A stretch of 64,000 nt of DNA, from NCBI RefSeq assembly GCF_040939455.1, contig NC_134104.1, forward strand, positions 144,496,501 through 144,560,500. Direction: 5' to 3'. This DNA is from Microcebus murinus (taxonomy: Eukaryota; Chordata; Mammalia; Primates; Cheirogaleidae). The first letter of the stretch is position 1; each line of letters opens with the position of its first letter. This document shows positions 25,608 through 36,989 of this stretch, one piece after another. A program made the translations under genes and the position numbers. The notes under the pieces were generated by a model. It saw only the letters and a program-made list of their open reading frames with translations, was not told the DNA's origin and ran no database searches.

Positions 25608-26500
25608 CTTGCATCCAGTTCCCAGAAGCAGAATCTGAGATGAGGGGTTTTGCCAGGTTTATTGGGGGAGTGCTCTCAAAGGGAGGGAAACAGAAAGGGG
25701 CAGGGGGAACGCTGAGTGAGGCTGTGGTCTCAGGAGAAGTCTAGCCTCAGCCTCACCCCTGGGAGAGCTCTGGAGTAGAGCTCACAGTACCAGCAGCAAG
25801 AGGACTGGCTGTTTTCCCGCTGCTTCAGCCAGCCGGGAGAATGAGGCAGGTATTCGTTTTTGATGCTATATCAAAAAATTACAAACTTAGGAGCTTAAAA
25901 CAATAAACATCTACTATCCCACAGTTTCTATGGGTCAGGAGTCTGGGCATGGTCCAGCCGGATCCCCTGCTCAGGGTTTCCCAAGGCAATCAAGGTGTTA
26001 GCCAGGTATTTTCTGCAGCTTGAGGTTGTCTCCCAGGCTCACGTGGTTGTTGGTGGAACTCATTCCTTACAGCTGTGGAGCTGTGACTTGCTTTTTAAAT
26101 ATCAGAAAGAAACTCTCTTTCCTGCTTCCCATCTCCTAGCAGCTCTTTTCGAAAGGGGTCACCTGAGTAGGCCCGCCCGGATCAGCTCTGTTCCAATTGA
26201 CTTAATTCTACTCATTCAGGACTTCGATTACCTACGCAAATTCCCTTCACCTTTGCTATACAACGTATCGTTATCACAGGAGTGACACTCATCGTATGTC
26301 CAGTCCTTCCCACCCCCAGGAGAGGGGATTATACACGGGCATGGGTCACTAGGTCATCTTAGAATTCTGCCCATCACAGGGTGTCGTCACTTTGCAGGCT
26401 TTCTCTAGAGGAGATGGCCCTGTCACCCAAGGACAGTTCTCCTGAGAAGGTTGTAGGTATAGCCAGTGCCCTGTAGCAGCTGGGGCACTAACAGTGTCAG
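25608..26500 (+). repeat. Dispersed repeat 'family B', copy 1, split by an LTR-like element
   Basis: The left part (25608-25852: 'agaagcagaatctgagatga', 'ggtttattgggggagtgctc') and the right part (26376-26500: 'gtcacccaaggacagttctc', 'gtagcagctggggcac') match the halves of the copies at 27.2 and 35.7 kb. The insert at 25853-26375 therefore entered a pre-existing family B copy. Family name unknown to me. Confidence 0.55.
25853..26375 (-). repeat. MaLR/ERVL-like LTR element inside family B
   Basis: It runs from 'aaattacaaacttaggagct' 'taaaacaataaacatctact' to 'ttagaattctgcccatcaca'. This resembles a reversed MLT1-type LTR; subfamily uncertain. Confidence 0.5.
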
Positions 26501-26924
26501 CTACATATGGGAATCCTCTGACACCTGTAGCTTTAAAAATAGAGGTCTGAGCTGCTGTGGAAAGAGCTGCTTTGGGAGCCTGCTTTCCGCCCCCATGCCA
26601 CCCTGACCTCACGGTTTGGTGGTAGAGACAGACATAAGGACAAATCATTGCACAATACGTCAGGCACCCAGTGGTGGCCATGCTGGCCAGAGCCTGAACA
26701 AGAAGGAGTTTGTCCTCTGCAGACCAGTGTCTCCTGAGGGCACTCAGGGCCTGTTTGGGTCACTTAGGAAACCATCTGCAGCTAATCACAACCCTGCCCT
26801 TTCTGCTGCATTTCCCTCCCAGGAAGAGGCTGGGATTCAGAGGGGCCCACAGGGCTGCAGGTTCAAAGACTCCCCTCACCCCAGCATCCCTCTCTGATCT
26901 CTGCTGCATTCTCGCTCTCTCAGA

Positions 26925-27035
26925 GTCTGGGGGCAGAGGGGAGAAGTGTGCCGGCTCTGTTGTCTTGATGAGTCTCTTTGCCTCTCAGTTTCCTTATCTC
27001 TACAATGAATGGTTTCCAGGTGGTCGTAGGGGATT
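26925..27035 (+). repeat. MIR-like fragment
   Basis: 'tctctttgcctctcagtttc' with 'cttatctctacaatgaatgg' matches the MIR core. Confidence 0.5.
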
Positions 27036-27189
27036 CCCCTTGGGATGCCACAGGGTGGAGGGTAGGTGTTGAGCAAGCAGGGACTCTGTCTCTCCTGCCT
27101 CCAGCAGTCCTTATTTTGTCTGCATATCGTGTGTGTGTATATATTTATACTTCTGTTGCCGCAGTTTTTTGTAACAACGGGTTATTGTT

Positions 27190-27620
27190 GTGAGATCAGG
27201 TTTTCTAGAGCAGAGCTTGAGAGAGGAATTCAAGTTCGTATGATTAATTAAGAGGAGCTCTGAGGACAAGGGGAATAAGGGAAGCAGGCTGGGCGGGTGC
27301 TGTCCCCTGGAGGCAGCCTCCTCCTGACCCAGCAGGAGCTCTGGAGCTTGAGTTGCCTTGCAGTTCTTGTCCCACCTTGAGGCAAGGGGTCAGCCTTTTG
27401 AACCCCAGGCCAGTCAGTTGTTGCTAGGAGGCTGGCCCAGTGGGGAGAAGTGAGGGGTGTAAAACCTAGGCGAGATGCTCCCATTTAACCAAGGACAGGT
27501 CTCTGCAGAAGAAGGGGCAGTTGCGTGCTGATGGCAGCCACTGTGGGCGGGGGTGGGAGCAGCTGGGGGATGGGTGCCACAGCCCTGAGAAGGCCTGTTC
27601 TCATCCTCCACCCCCATAGA
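27190..27620 (+). repeat. Dispersed repeat 'family B', copy 2
   Basis: 'ttctagagcagagcttgaga', 'ccttgaggcaaggggtcagc', 'aaccaaggacaggtctctgc' and 'gagcagctgggggatgggtg' appear in the same order as at 35.7 kb. Confidence 0.55.
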
Positions 27621-27756
27621 TCCTTCATCTCTGGGGTTCTTGTCCTGAGGCTGACTTTAAAAGTTCATAGCAGTCCTTGTTGCCCACAGAATGGTTCCTG
27701 AGGCCCTGGGCCCCGGTTCCAGCCTGCATTATCCCCCTGCTCCTGACCTTGGAGTC

Positions 27757-28097
<341 letters not shown>

Positions 28098-28139
28098 CCA
28101 CCTTGGGGCCTTGCCCCCCAGCCCTTCCCAGGTGGTGTG

Positions 28140-28345
28140 GAGGTGATGCTGATGATGCACTCAAGGCTGACTTCTTGCTGCGTGCCAGGAGCTCTCCAAG
28201 GTGCTCAGTGGCTATTGTCTCTCATCTTCACAATAGTCATGCAAGGTTGATTCAACCTGTTGTACATCTGAGAAAACAGGTTCAGAGGGAGTAAGTGAAG
28301 TGACCAAGGTCACATGGTTTGTAAGAAATGGAGCTGGGGCTCCTT
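28140..28345 (-). repeat. MIR SINE, antisense
   Basis: 'ctgagaaaacaggttcagag' and 'gtgaccaaggtcacatggtt' are the reversed MIR core. The upstream 'ctgcgtgccaggagctctcc' also fits. Confidence 0.75.
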
Positions 28346-28349
28346 GGAC

Positions 28350-31005
28350 TGTCTGATATCCTTCTTTTCTCCCTCTTTTTGCCGCCTCGCTCCCGGACAC
28401 CTAGTTGTCCACTAGGCCTCCACATTATCTTGGCCAGCTGATAAGGGTGGCCTTCGTTGCCATCCCCCTGCCAGGCTGCTGAAGGTCCAGCTTTGCTTCC
28501 AGGAGTCACCTCCTCTCCAGGGATTCGTGACACGCCCACTCCTGTCCCCTCTGGGCCAGAAGTGATCTCTCCCTCGTTGGGGTCCCATGGTTCTTGCAGG
28601 GCACCTTCTCCTCTGCACCACACCCTGTTTGCCACCCCTCTGCAGCTCCATGCCTCACATGGTACCAGGCACAAGGCACACAGAAGCCAAGTGTTGGCAG
28701 AAGGCAGCCCAACTGAGGTTCCTCCAGAGAGCCACGAGAAACATCCATCCATCATCCTTCCACTCTGCCCCCACACCCCTCCCCCACCCCCACCCCCCGT
28801 CGTGCCCAGCCCTGCCTGGGTGCCCTGTCCTGGCAGAGGGAGCTCAGGGCAGAGCTAAGATCCAGTTCCCACAGCCACGGTTACCACCCTACCCCACCCA
28901 GACTCTCAAACACAAGAGCAAACCGTTTTCCAAATTTCCAGCTAGATGTTGTTTTACCTTTCAAGAGGAAAAAGCATCAATGAGGCTATGTGATTTTCAT
29001 AAATAAGTACTTATTTATGCAAATATGTTAATTGGGTAATTGATGCTCTCTTGCCTTCCCTGAGAACTGATGTTTGCCAAAGGAGTGTACATTTCAGACT
29101 AATAATGATACCTAGTACCATGATATAATATTGGTTATAAAGTAGTACATAGTCATAGTAAAATCTCTAATCTAATTGAGAAACTTCTAGAAACAAGATG
29201 TACTGATTTGCTCACCACTTCCTGCTTGCATGAGAGGATTTCTGAAGTTCTTTGAATTCAGTTATTTTTCGGAGCTCTGACTGTCCAGTCAGTGTTTTTA
29301 ACTGAACTCATTCAAAGATAAAGTTTTATCTCTTTTTGTTCCCAGTGTAAGTCTTGTCTTATAAGACTGTTGCAGTCAATTGTGCTTTTCATAAAGTTTT
29401 GGTTAAAATTATTTCTAGAATTTTCTCCATTGTTTTTAATTTCAATTTTTGTTTACTTTTTAACTTGTTGGACTGCAAATGAAACCACACTTGGCCTCAA
29501 TTTGTTCTCTTGTAAAATGGGAAATAGGTTCTTGCTGTAGGCACAGTTCACAGTACGGCTTTATTTCACAATAGGGAGATTTTTGCAAATTTTCATATCA
29601 GAGTTGCCATTTTAAAAATTATGGTAAAAATAACTATAATTTATTGCTTATCTACAGTATGCCCGTCATTGTGCTGGTTGTACTTTATAAGTATTACTTA
29701 TTATATAATTATAAATGTGTTATACATTTCAGTATGTCCTGTGTGTCTCTTAGGTTTATTTCTGAATTTTCTATCCTTTTTCCTGTCCATGCTTTGATCT
29801 GGATATTTCCTATGAACTTCCTGGTCGCCAGCCCTCCCTTTTGCTGTGTTCAGTCTCCAGTAAAACACATCTTCTCTTCTCGCATTTTCTGCTTGGCATC
29901 TTAGTGTCACAGCCCCATGCTGCTGTGGAATTAGCAGATGCCTTGAGGATGAAGGGTGGTGCACAATACTGAGAACACCTCAGTATACTCCTTTGCCTTT
30001 GAGATCTTGACCCTTCAAATCCTGACTGCCTTAGTAGCCCTGAGCTCTAAGTTTTCTCTTCCCAGACCCATAAGACTGCCAGAAATTCAGCTCAGAACTC
30101 AGCCTTTTAGCCCCCTCTTTACATCCAGTTTCAAAACCTCTCGTTTCACATTGCTCACAAATCTGGAAACACCTAAAGGGAAAGGAGCCGAAGAATGTTG
30201 GGATCACCTCCGCGCTCTTCCCTTCTCTTTGAGAGCCTGGAACCCCGGAGTCCTGGCTGTCTTGATACTTCCCTGAAAACTTTGAACAGGTGTGTGTGTG
30301 TCCAGCATTTCTAGTTGTCACAGGAGAATAGATCTTTGTTTAAGTTATTTTACCATTCCTGAGGAAATGCAGAATCCTCAGTTTGCTTTTGAAAGGATCT
30401 TCAAGGTTATGAGGGTTTTACACTAGCCTATACCATATCAGCTGCCATTCTGATTCTTATGAACATAGAGATAAAGGAAAAGGCATCCCACTTTTGAAGA
30501 CTCCTCGTTTCTAGGAATGTCTGCAGAGTAACCAGAGGCGGAAGTAGGGTTGGGTGCAGAGAAATAAATAGTAAGAAAGGAGAGAGGATGGAGGGGACAG
30601 AAGGATCACATGTTTGGAAAAAGAAAAAATACTGAAGTCTCTTTTAAAAACACTTAGAGGATTTTCCCCAAGCCAATTATCTGGCTTAATGCTAACTGCT
30701 TATTTGCTGACCTTCAAATTTAAAGTGTGGCCAACCCTTCCTGTTTTCATTTAATTTACCCCTGTAGCTGCTGGGTAGCTAAGGAAGAGAAAAACCTTTC
30801 CTTGTTTGGTGGAGACAAGCGGTGGTGAGGTAGGTTTCTAGATCACGTGGCTAGTCAGGCTATGTTCAGGTCCAGTTTACTTAGGGTCATGGAGTGGGAG
30901 CTGGAATCTAGTCACCAGGGTGTTTCTCCTAAATAGTAGTGCGCATCCGCCTTTGACCAGGTCGATAGGGTCCCCTTTTCACCATCTCCCGTGAAACCCT
31001 GTGGC
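28350..31005. other. Intronic sequence, mostly unassigned
   Basis: Contains a C-rich tract (28768-28798) and an antisense MIR-like piece at about 29638-29715 ('ttattgcttatctacagtat'). The 28.3-28.9 kb section has overlapping open frames on both strands (up to 164 codons), Pro/Ser-rich, with no known domain. Confidence 0.45.
28768..28798 (-). other. C-rich tract; G-quadruplex-forming on the minus strand
   Basis: On the minus strand five or more runs of four to six G are separated by one to three bases, satisfying the usual G4 pattern. Whether it folds or has a role cannot be seen. Confidence 0.8.
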
Positions 31006-31009
31006 AGCC

Positions 31010-31630
31010 TCTTCCCTAGCCTGCTTCTCCGTAGTCCTACACCCAGAAATCCACTTCCATGCTAGAGCTAGAGGCATTTTTCTAGATCACAGCTCACAGG
31101 GCCTCCATGCTGGCCTCCCTGCCCCCATCAATCCAAGTAGCAAGAGGGGTTTTTTTATAACAGCTTCCAGCATCATGTTACCCCACTCCCAGCTTGTCCT
31201 AGCTTTTAAGATGAAGTCCACACAATCTATAAGTCCCCCTGAGATCTGTTTTCTGCATGAGCTTCCCTACCCCCACTGCTGCCCACCAGGTTGAGTTCCC
31301 GCCTTGGGAGTCCAGCGCAGTCCACTGGACGCCACGTGCCCTCCACGCATGGCACAGCCGTGCCTCTTACTTGCCCTCTGGCTGATGTCCCTCTGTCTTT
31401 CTACTCAGTCCAGGGGCATCTCCTCTAGGAAGCTTACCAGCCCTCAGCCTGAATCAGGTGTCCTTCCTTTGTGTTCCCAAAGCCGCCTCTGTCCGAGTGC
31501 ATGTTGCCCTGCATTGTCATTGCATGCCTGTCTCCCCTGAGTCTAATTATTCCCTGAGGGTCTTTCATGTCTGTTTCCCTGGGGCTCAGCACATTGCCTG
31601 GCATAAAGTAAGCACCCAATAAATTTCAAA
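31010..31630 (+). repeat. L2 LINE 3' part, sense orientation
   Basis: 'acagcttccagcatcatgtt', 'agatgaagtccacacaatct', 'acttgccctctggctgatgt' and 'attgcctggcataaagtaag' end in AATAAA at 31618-31623. This is the L2 3' end order, on the ITGA9 strand. Confidence 0.75.
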
Positions 31631-31634
31631 TGGA

Positions 31635-34340
31635 GCATATGTTAAGTTCCCCATAAAACCTCAGCTGCTGCTAATGCTGCCACCAGTCTGGGTATTCTCC
31701 TCCCTGGGAGCTCCTTGAGTTTTCAAAGACAGGAGACTCATGTAGATTTTTAGCAGGAAAAGGTAGATCCTTGCCTTTCACTCTGTCAGAATAAAAAGAT
31801 TTATGAGAAACTTTAGAAGCTCAAACCTTAGAAGCTTCAGTTTGTAGTGGTGATTTTTTTTTTTTTTAAGTAGTAAAATTTTAGCGACTGTGGTCTGTGC
31901 TAGAGCTCTAAACGTCTTTTTCTATCCTGAGGAGTTCCTCCACTTAATTGCAGTACTGAGCTCAGGGAAGCTGCACTTCCAAAAATGAAAGGAAACCACT
32001 AAATGGTGCTGCTACTTTTCCTTTGCAGCTCAGATAAAACAAGCACAGCGTGGGAAGGCGGGGCCATCCTTTTGGGGGTGTTGGCCTGAGTCTAATTGCT
32101 ACAGCCGCCCTTACCTCCACCCACGTCTCAGTGTGGTTTGGGTCTTGTCTGCCCAGAGCTACTGGAACATGTAATAAGAAGCTGCTTTTCAAACTTCTTA
32201 ATGAAAACAGGCTCCTGTAGTCATTGCCCAAGAGGAGCATTTGCATTCCTAGATGTCCAAATTCATCCCTCATCCAAAATAAGGTACCCCATGACTAAGG
32301 TTTGCCTCCGCAACCATGGTGGCTTATGTGGCTGCATTTAGAAATAGCCCTGTTTCAAGCCCCTATTTCTTAGTTATTTGTCATTTATTCACATTAATCT
32401 GCGTGTGTGAGCCATTTCTTTCCTCACCCTGTGTGCTCTTATGTAAACAAGTAACTGTTTAGGATGCTGTCAGAACCTAAAGCAGTTGGGATGGTGTTTA
32501 AATAGTATTTCATGGACAACAAGGAGAGTTGTCCATGATTCCTCTTGCTGGCTTTGGGAAGGAAGGTGATTTATTTGAGCTCCCACGCCCGTGTTGCCTC
32601 GTCTGATAATTGGGGGCAATAATTTACAAGCTTGGGTATTGTGAGGATTAAGTAAAACAGTTTCCGAAAAGAGCTGGCCCAGTCACTGAGACACCTTTGG
32701 TAGCTAGGAGACGTGAGGTTACCTCTGGCTCCCTAGCTCGTCTTCAGAAGAACAAATTGATTACTGACTTGTTTCATCATGAAGGATTTAAATGCAAAAC
32801 CTTAAGATCATTACCCTTAAAGAAACACTGGAGAATTTATTTGTGGACACATTATGATTGCATTCATGCATTCCTCTCCACACCACCAGTAATCTGTAAG
32901 TTCTGGTTAGCAGGGTCAGTAGGCTGGGAGGATGTGGATCCCAGGCATGTGCTTTGCTCCCTGAGAGGACATGGGTATCAAAGGTCTGTTCCTAAAATCT
33001 GGAGTTCAAGAGGATTTTCTGGAAATGGTTTGTCCAAAGCCTCCCTCGTCACTCCCCTGGAGAGGTCCTGTGTTGCATTTATGCTGAATAATTGGCTTTA
33101 TTCCCAGCTGAATGCTTTCCCGAACACACATGTAAGTCATCTGCCAGTTGCTCAGCCTCCCACTGCTGGAGTCATCTGTCCCCCCTCACCCTGTCCCCCA
33201 TGCCCCGCAGCTCAGCAGCCACTGGCGTGGCCACATCTGCCTCCCCTTCCCATGACACTTAGCTTGTCCCACCATCTCCTCTCCTGGGCTGCTGCGAGAG
33301 GTGTCTAATCTGCCCTCCAGCGTCTCTGAGCATGTCCTACTCACCACCCTTGTCCTGAGGAACTCGGGAAACACAAGGTTCCATGGCCCAGTTAACTTGG
33401 GACCTTCTCAGAGGCAATGGCATGAAAACAGAAACAACAAACAAAACAGAATAAAACCCTCTCTGAATTTGGTTACCTTGGTGTCACCCAGCTTATTTAA
33501 TCCCATTCTCTTATCTATTCTGCCCCCAGGGCACTGAGGTTCCTAGGACCCATCTTGGAGAATGCCACTGCAGCTTGTGGATGGGCTGCCACCTACTCGC
33601 ATGTTAACGTAGCTTTGAGCCCAAATGTGGGTCAGTAAGGTCATCCAAATGATGACATGCCGTATGTTATTAAAAAGAAGGTGGTACTGACAGGCTGTCT
33701 CCCAGATACATGCTCAGTGGAGAAAGCAAGGCACAGTGTGAGATGCGCTACCACTTGCTGTATATGCTTAGACGGGATGGATACTTAAGTATCCCCAAAC
33801 TGGCAGGCATGTGTGTCTCTAGGGAGGGACACTGGGTCTTGGGGGGTAGAGGGGGGCAAACTCCTCCTTGCATGCCTCCTGAGACCTTCAGAACTTTCTA
33901 CCATTTTGATCACAGCACTACTCTGCTCCAAACCCCAAACACAGAGAATAAATAGCGTGACATCCTTGGCTCTGTGCTCGTGGCCCTGAAGTTGGCCTCT
34001 GCCTGCCTGCCCAGCTTCTCTTCTCACTCCCTGCCAGGGCCATGCCCACGTCCCTGCTGCCCAACACCCCATCTCTTGCCAGGGACTTGGCTGTTTGTGC
34101 CACTTTCCATTGCCACTTCTCAGATTTGCCCTGCTCCACTTGGAAGGCCTTGGAGCAGCCCACCCCCTGAAGAGCACGCTGGCCCAGAATGCAGGACTCC
34201 CTGCCGGCTTTACTCCTGCCTCTGATTCCGACTCGTGAGACTGTGGGGGCCTAGAGTCCCCAGGAGGCACCCAGGGAGGAGTTTGGGTGTGTGGCATTCT
34301 GTGCAGAAAGGCCAAGAACTCCAGGGCTGAACAGACATCA
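31635..34340. other. Intronic sequence, mostly unassigned
   Basis: A sense MIR fragment lies at about 32560-32695 ('ataattgggggcaataattt', 'gtgaggattaagtaaaacag'). A 203-codon open frame (32697-33308) begins at TTG and has no recognised domain. Confidence 0.45.
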
Positions 34341-34344
34341 CTCA

Positions 34345-34665
34345 AAATCCTTACTAGCCACGTGCCCTGGGGAACTAGTCTTGCACCTTCCTTTTCTGTA
34401 TAGTGGAGGATAATAAGCCTTCACTCACAGGGCTTGGGCATGTTGCTCATCTCCCTGGAACACCTAGCACAGGCACTGGCATCTTGTAGGTGTTCAGGGC
34501 AGCTTTACTCTCTTCCCTTTCTTTTCCCATTGCAACTGTCAATCTACCATTCCCCAGGGTCTCTAGGTTCCTGGATTTCAAAGGAAAGATCGCAGGCCAG
34601 AAGTCAGACTTTCATCCCTGGCTCCACTGATGACTAACTCTGTGACCACACTGGGCCCTCCAGTG
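34345..34665 (+). repeat. Two MIR-like fragments
   Basis: 34345-34430 ('agccacgtgccctggggaac', 'cttccttttctgtatagtgg') and 34570-34665 ('gtcagactttcatccctggc', 'tgatgactaactctgtgacc') match MIR pieces. Confidence 0.55.
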
Positions 34666-34884
34666 TCTTTGGGTCCCCTGCCCTAACACAAAATCCATAT
34701 TTATCTCAACACAAAAGAGCTTTGATCATCAAAACACTGTGAACGCAAAGGGTTAGCAGTGTGAGTGCAGATGCTCTCCTGCCTCCCGACTGGCTTCTAA
34801 GAATATTTGGAAGATGAGTAAAGTAATGTCTTCCATATGCTCAAGAGACGATGATTTAGGAAAGGCAAGGCAAGGCAAGGTACG

Positions 34885-35076
34885 GAAGAAAAGCCCGCAC
34901 CCATCAGTGGAGTGGCCTTGGACAAGATGCTAACAACGCCCTAGGCCCCAGTCACCTCATTTAATGTATGCAAGTAATGAAATCCTGCCTCACAAGGGCG
35001 ATTGTGAGGATCACATGAGGCAGCCCATGTGGAAGGTCTTTGTAAACTGTGAAGTGCTCCCCAACTGTCAGCCAGC
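34885..35076 (+). repeat. MIR SINE immediately upstream of exon A
   Basis: 'gagtggccttggacaagatg', 'ctaggccccagtcacctcat', 'gcgattgtgaggatcacatg' and 'gtctttgtaaactgtgaagt' follow MIR order. It ends about 38 bp before the exon A acceptor, so the branch-point and pyrimidine region sits directly next to the repeat. Confidence 0.75.
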
Positions 35077-35113
35077 ATGAGTGATTAAAGCGTGTATTTG
35101 TCTATTGTTTCAG

Positions 35114-35263
35114 CGGAGGGTGCAGGACGTCATCAGCCCCATCGTGTTTGAAGCGGCCTACAGCCTCGGCGAGCACGTGACCGGGGAGGAGGAGAGGGAG
35201 CTGCCAGCCCTGACACCGGTTCTCCGCTGGAAAAAGGGACAAAAGATTGCCCAAAAGAATCAG
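35114..35263 (+). CDS. ITGA9: ITGA9 internal exon A: integrin alpha-9, end of thigh domain (partial CDS)
   Basis: The exon translates without a stop into 50 residues, beginning RRVQDVISPIVFEAAYSL and ending RWKKGQKIAQKNQ, which I recognise as integrin alpha-9. Integrin alpha-9 pairs with beta-1 at the plasma membrane as a receptor for ligands such as tenascin-C, VCAM-1 and osteopontin (known of the family). This stretch is the last part of the extracellular thigh domain, just before the knee; I estimate residues about 560-615 of a chain of roughly 1035. The start is set by the acceptor AG at 35112-35113 after a T-rich tract, and the end by the donor CAG|gtcaga. Both borders are phase 0, so the exon is exactly 50 codons. 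The reading continues into exon B at 57638. From memory, two positions appear to differ from human (Gly in SLGEHV, Ala in ELPALT). No frameshift or stop is seen, so the copy looks functional. Confidence 0.95.
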
Positions 35264-35269
35264 GTCAGA

Positions 35270-35689
35270 ACCTTAAAGCACGTGACCGGGACCCGAGGTG
35301 GCAGGTGCACACAGCGGCGGGAGTGATGGCCCAGAAGTGGAGGGAGCTGTGGCGCTGGCGGCCTGAGATGCCACAGCCAGGCCACCCCCCTCATCTGCAA
35401 AATGATGAAATACATGCAGGGTTGCTTCCAACCACTACGGGATTTAAACATATTGAGACCATTCTTGAGGTATTAGAAAGTTATAATCTCTTTGGGGTCA
35501 TGTACTGGCCTCTTGGCCCCCTGAACTTGACCCTTGTTCCTAGACTGCTTCCAGTGTTTAGGTTGGTGCATACGTAGTAGGTACAAAGAAGGGTTTGGGG
35601 TTTGAGACGTCCATCCAGGTATTCAAGTGAGGTTTTTGCCAAGTTGTGTCCCATTTTCTCCCAAAGTCTCTCCCACCACATCTTGGGTC
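35270..35689. other. Intronic sequence after exon A
   Basis: A short MIR-like phrase ('ccacccccctcatctgcaaa' 'atgatgaaatacatgcaggg') lies at 35383-35425. Nothing else is recognised. Confidence 0.5.
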
Positions 35690-36025
35690 CCAGGTGTCCT
35701 AGAAGCAGAGTCTGAGATAGGGATTCAGGAACACGTGGTCTAATGAGGCTTTGCTCTTGGGGGAAACCTGTGAAGAAAGTCAGGAGGCTGAACAAGAATG
35801 TGGTCTGAGCGGAAGTCTAGCTGGGGGACTCCAGAACATACATTGTACCAGAGAGTTGTCCTCTCCTTGAGGCAAGAGAACTGGCCTTTCGTACCCCACA
35901 TCAGCCTGCCACTGGGTGTGGGTGTGGAAGGGGAATGCAGCCCTCTTGAAAGAGGATCCCTTCACCTGAGGACAGTTCTCTGGAGAAGAAAGCAGGGGTG
36001 AGCTGTTAGCTGACCTACACTCGCA
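35690..36025 (+). repeat. Dispersed repeat 'family B', copy 3
   Basis: 'gtcctagaagcagagtctga', 'ctccttgaggcaagagaact', 'acctgaggacagttctctgg' and 'gcatcagctgggggatggcc' match copies 1 and 2 in order. Confidence 0.55.
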
Positions 36026-36029
36026 TCAG

Positions 36030-36520
36030 CTGGGGGATGGCCCGCAGTTGACCGTGCCTACGCCACCTAAACACACAACCTCTGAGAAATACCGCCAAGA
36101 GGTTTTGATTGAAAACATGAACTTCTTTCGAAGCACAAGTGCCCCAGGAGGGTGGCCTGTAAGTCCTGCTGGTGACTGATACTTGGAGCAGGCTCTGGAG
36201 GAGTGAGAGAAGAGAAAGGGGGACACAGGGTATCTGAGTGGGTAGGCAGAGAGGAAAGGGGCTGGCCTTAGGGGGAGGCATGAGGAAGGCAAGGAGAAGA
36301 GAAGAAGATGAGATGAAAAGGGAAGGAAGAGACAACTTCTGCCTTGATTGACAAGTAGAAATTGATATCCCCTTTTGAAAGTGAAGTCAAGAGAAGCAGC
36401 CAGCCTGGGAACTCAGGAAACCATAATGTTACGATAACTCCTAGATAATTAGTCTCCAGCCCCAGCATTACTTTGCTTTCTAAGGTGAAATCTTTGCTAG
36501 CCTGATACACTCACCCATGC
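36030..36520. other. Intronic sequence, purine-rich part
   Basis: 36190-36330 is A/G-rich on the plus strand. No element recognised. Confidence 0.45.
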
Positions 36521-36524
36521 TTCT

Positions 36525-36985
36525 ACCGTGTTTCCCTGAAAATATTTTTTTTCTAATATTTTTCTTATATTTATTTTTCCTCAAGAAGATACCCTAGGGC
36601 TTATTTTCAGGGGATGTGTTATTTTTTTTAAGCACCGTACAACAATCTACATTTATTCAAATATAGTTAAGTCGTCTTCTTCTGGAACATCATCATAACT
36701 CTCCAAACCCCGAATTCCAGCCTGAATTTCTTGTGACTCTATTTCCTTTAGCACCATTGGCCCCAGTCTCTCATGTCAAGCAATAGAGCTCTCATGAGAC
36801 AAATGAGAAGGGCTGCTCATCTTCTTTACCCCTACGGGAAGAAATGCATGGGTTGTGCAGATACGCTGTGTAGCCACGCCCATCGCTAGGTCTTATTTTT
36901 GGGGTAGGGCTTATATTGTGCAAATGCTTAGAAATCCTTCTAGGGCTTATTTTATGGGTAGGTCTTATTTTCGGGGAAACATGGT
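36525..36985. mobile_element. DNA transposon with imperfect terminal inverted repeats, 461 bp
   Basis: The left end 'accgtgtttccctgaaaata' and the reversed right end 'accatgtttccccgaaaata' match at 18 of 20 positions. Sub-terminal 'gggcttatttt' motifs recur inside both ends (36598, 36944), with related 'ggtcttattttt' and 'gggcttatattg' at 36889-36918. The interior, read on the minus strand, has broken coding-like text ending in an acidic run (DDVPEEDDL), suggesting it derives from a transposase gene by internal deletion. Superfamily not assigned; the target duplication is unclear. Confidence 0.8.
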
Positions 36986-36989
36986 GTTA

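Noticed and set aside
28282..28776. 164-codon minus-strand frame and overlapping 133- and 139-codon plus frames
   Set aside because: Mutually overlapping frames in a GC-rich, stop-poor stretch are expected by chance; no known domain.
32697..33308. Open frame of 203 codons on the plus strand, the longest in the window
   Set aside because: It starts at TTG, has no recognisable domain, ends in low-complexity Pro/Cys-rich text, and shows no promoter or splice support; it lies within intron.
33785..34345. 186-codon minus-strand open frame
   Set aside because: It overlaps plus-strand frames in GC-rich intron and shows no recognisable protein features.
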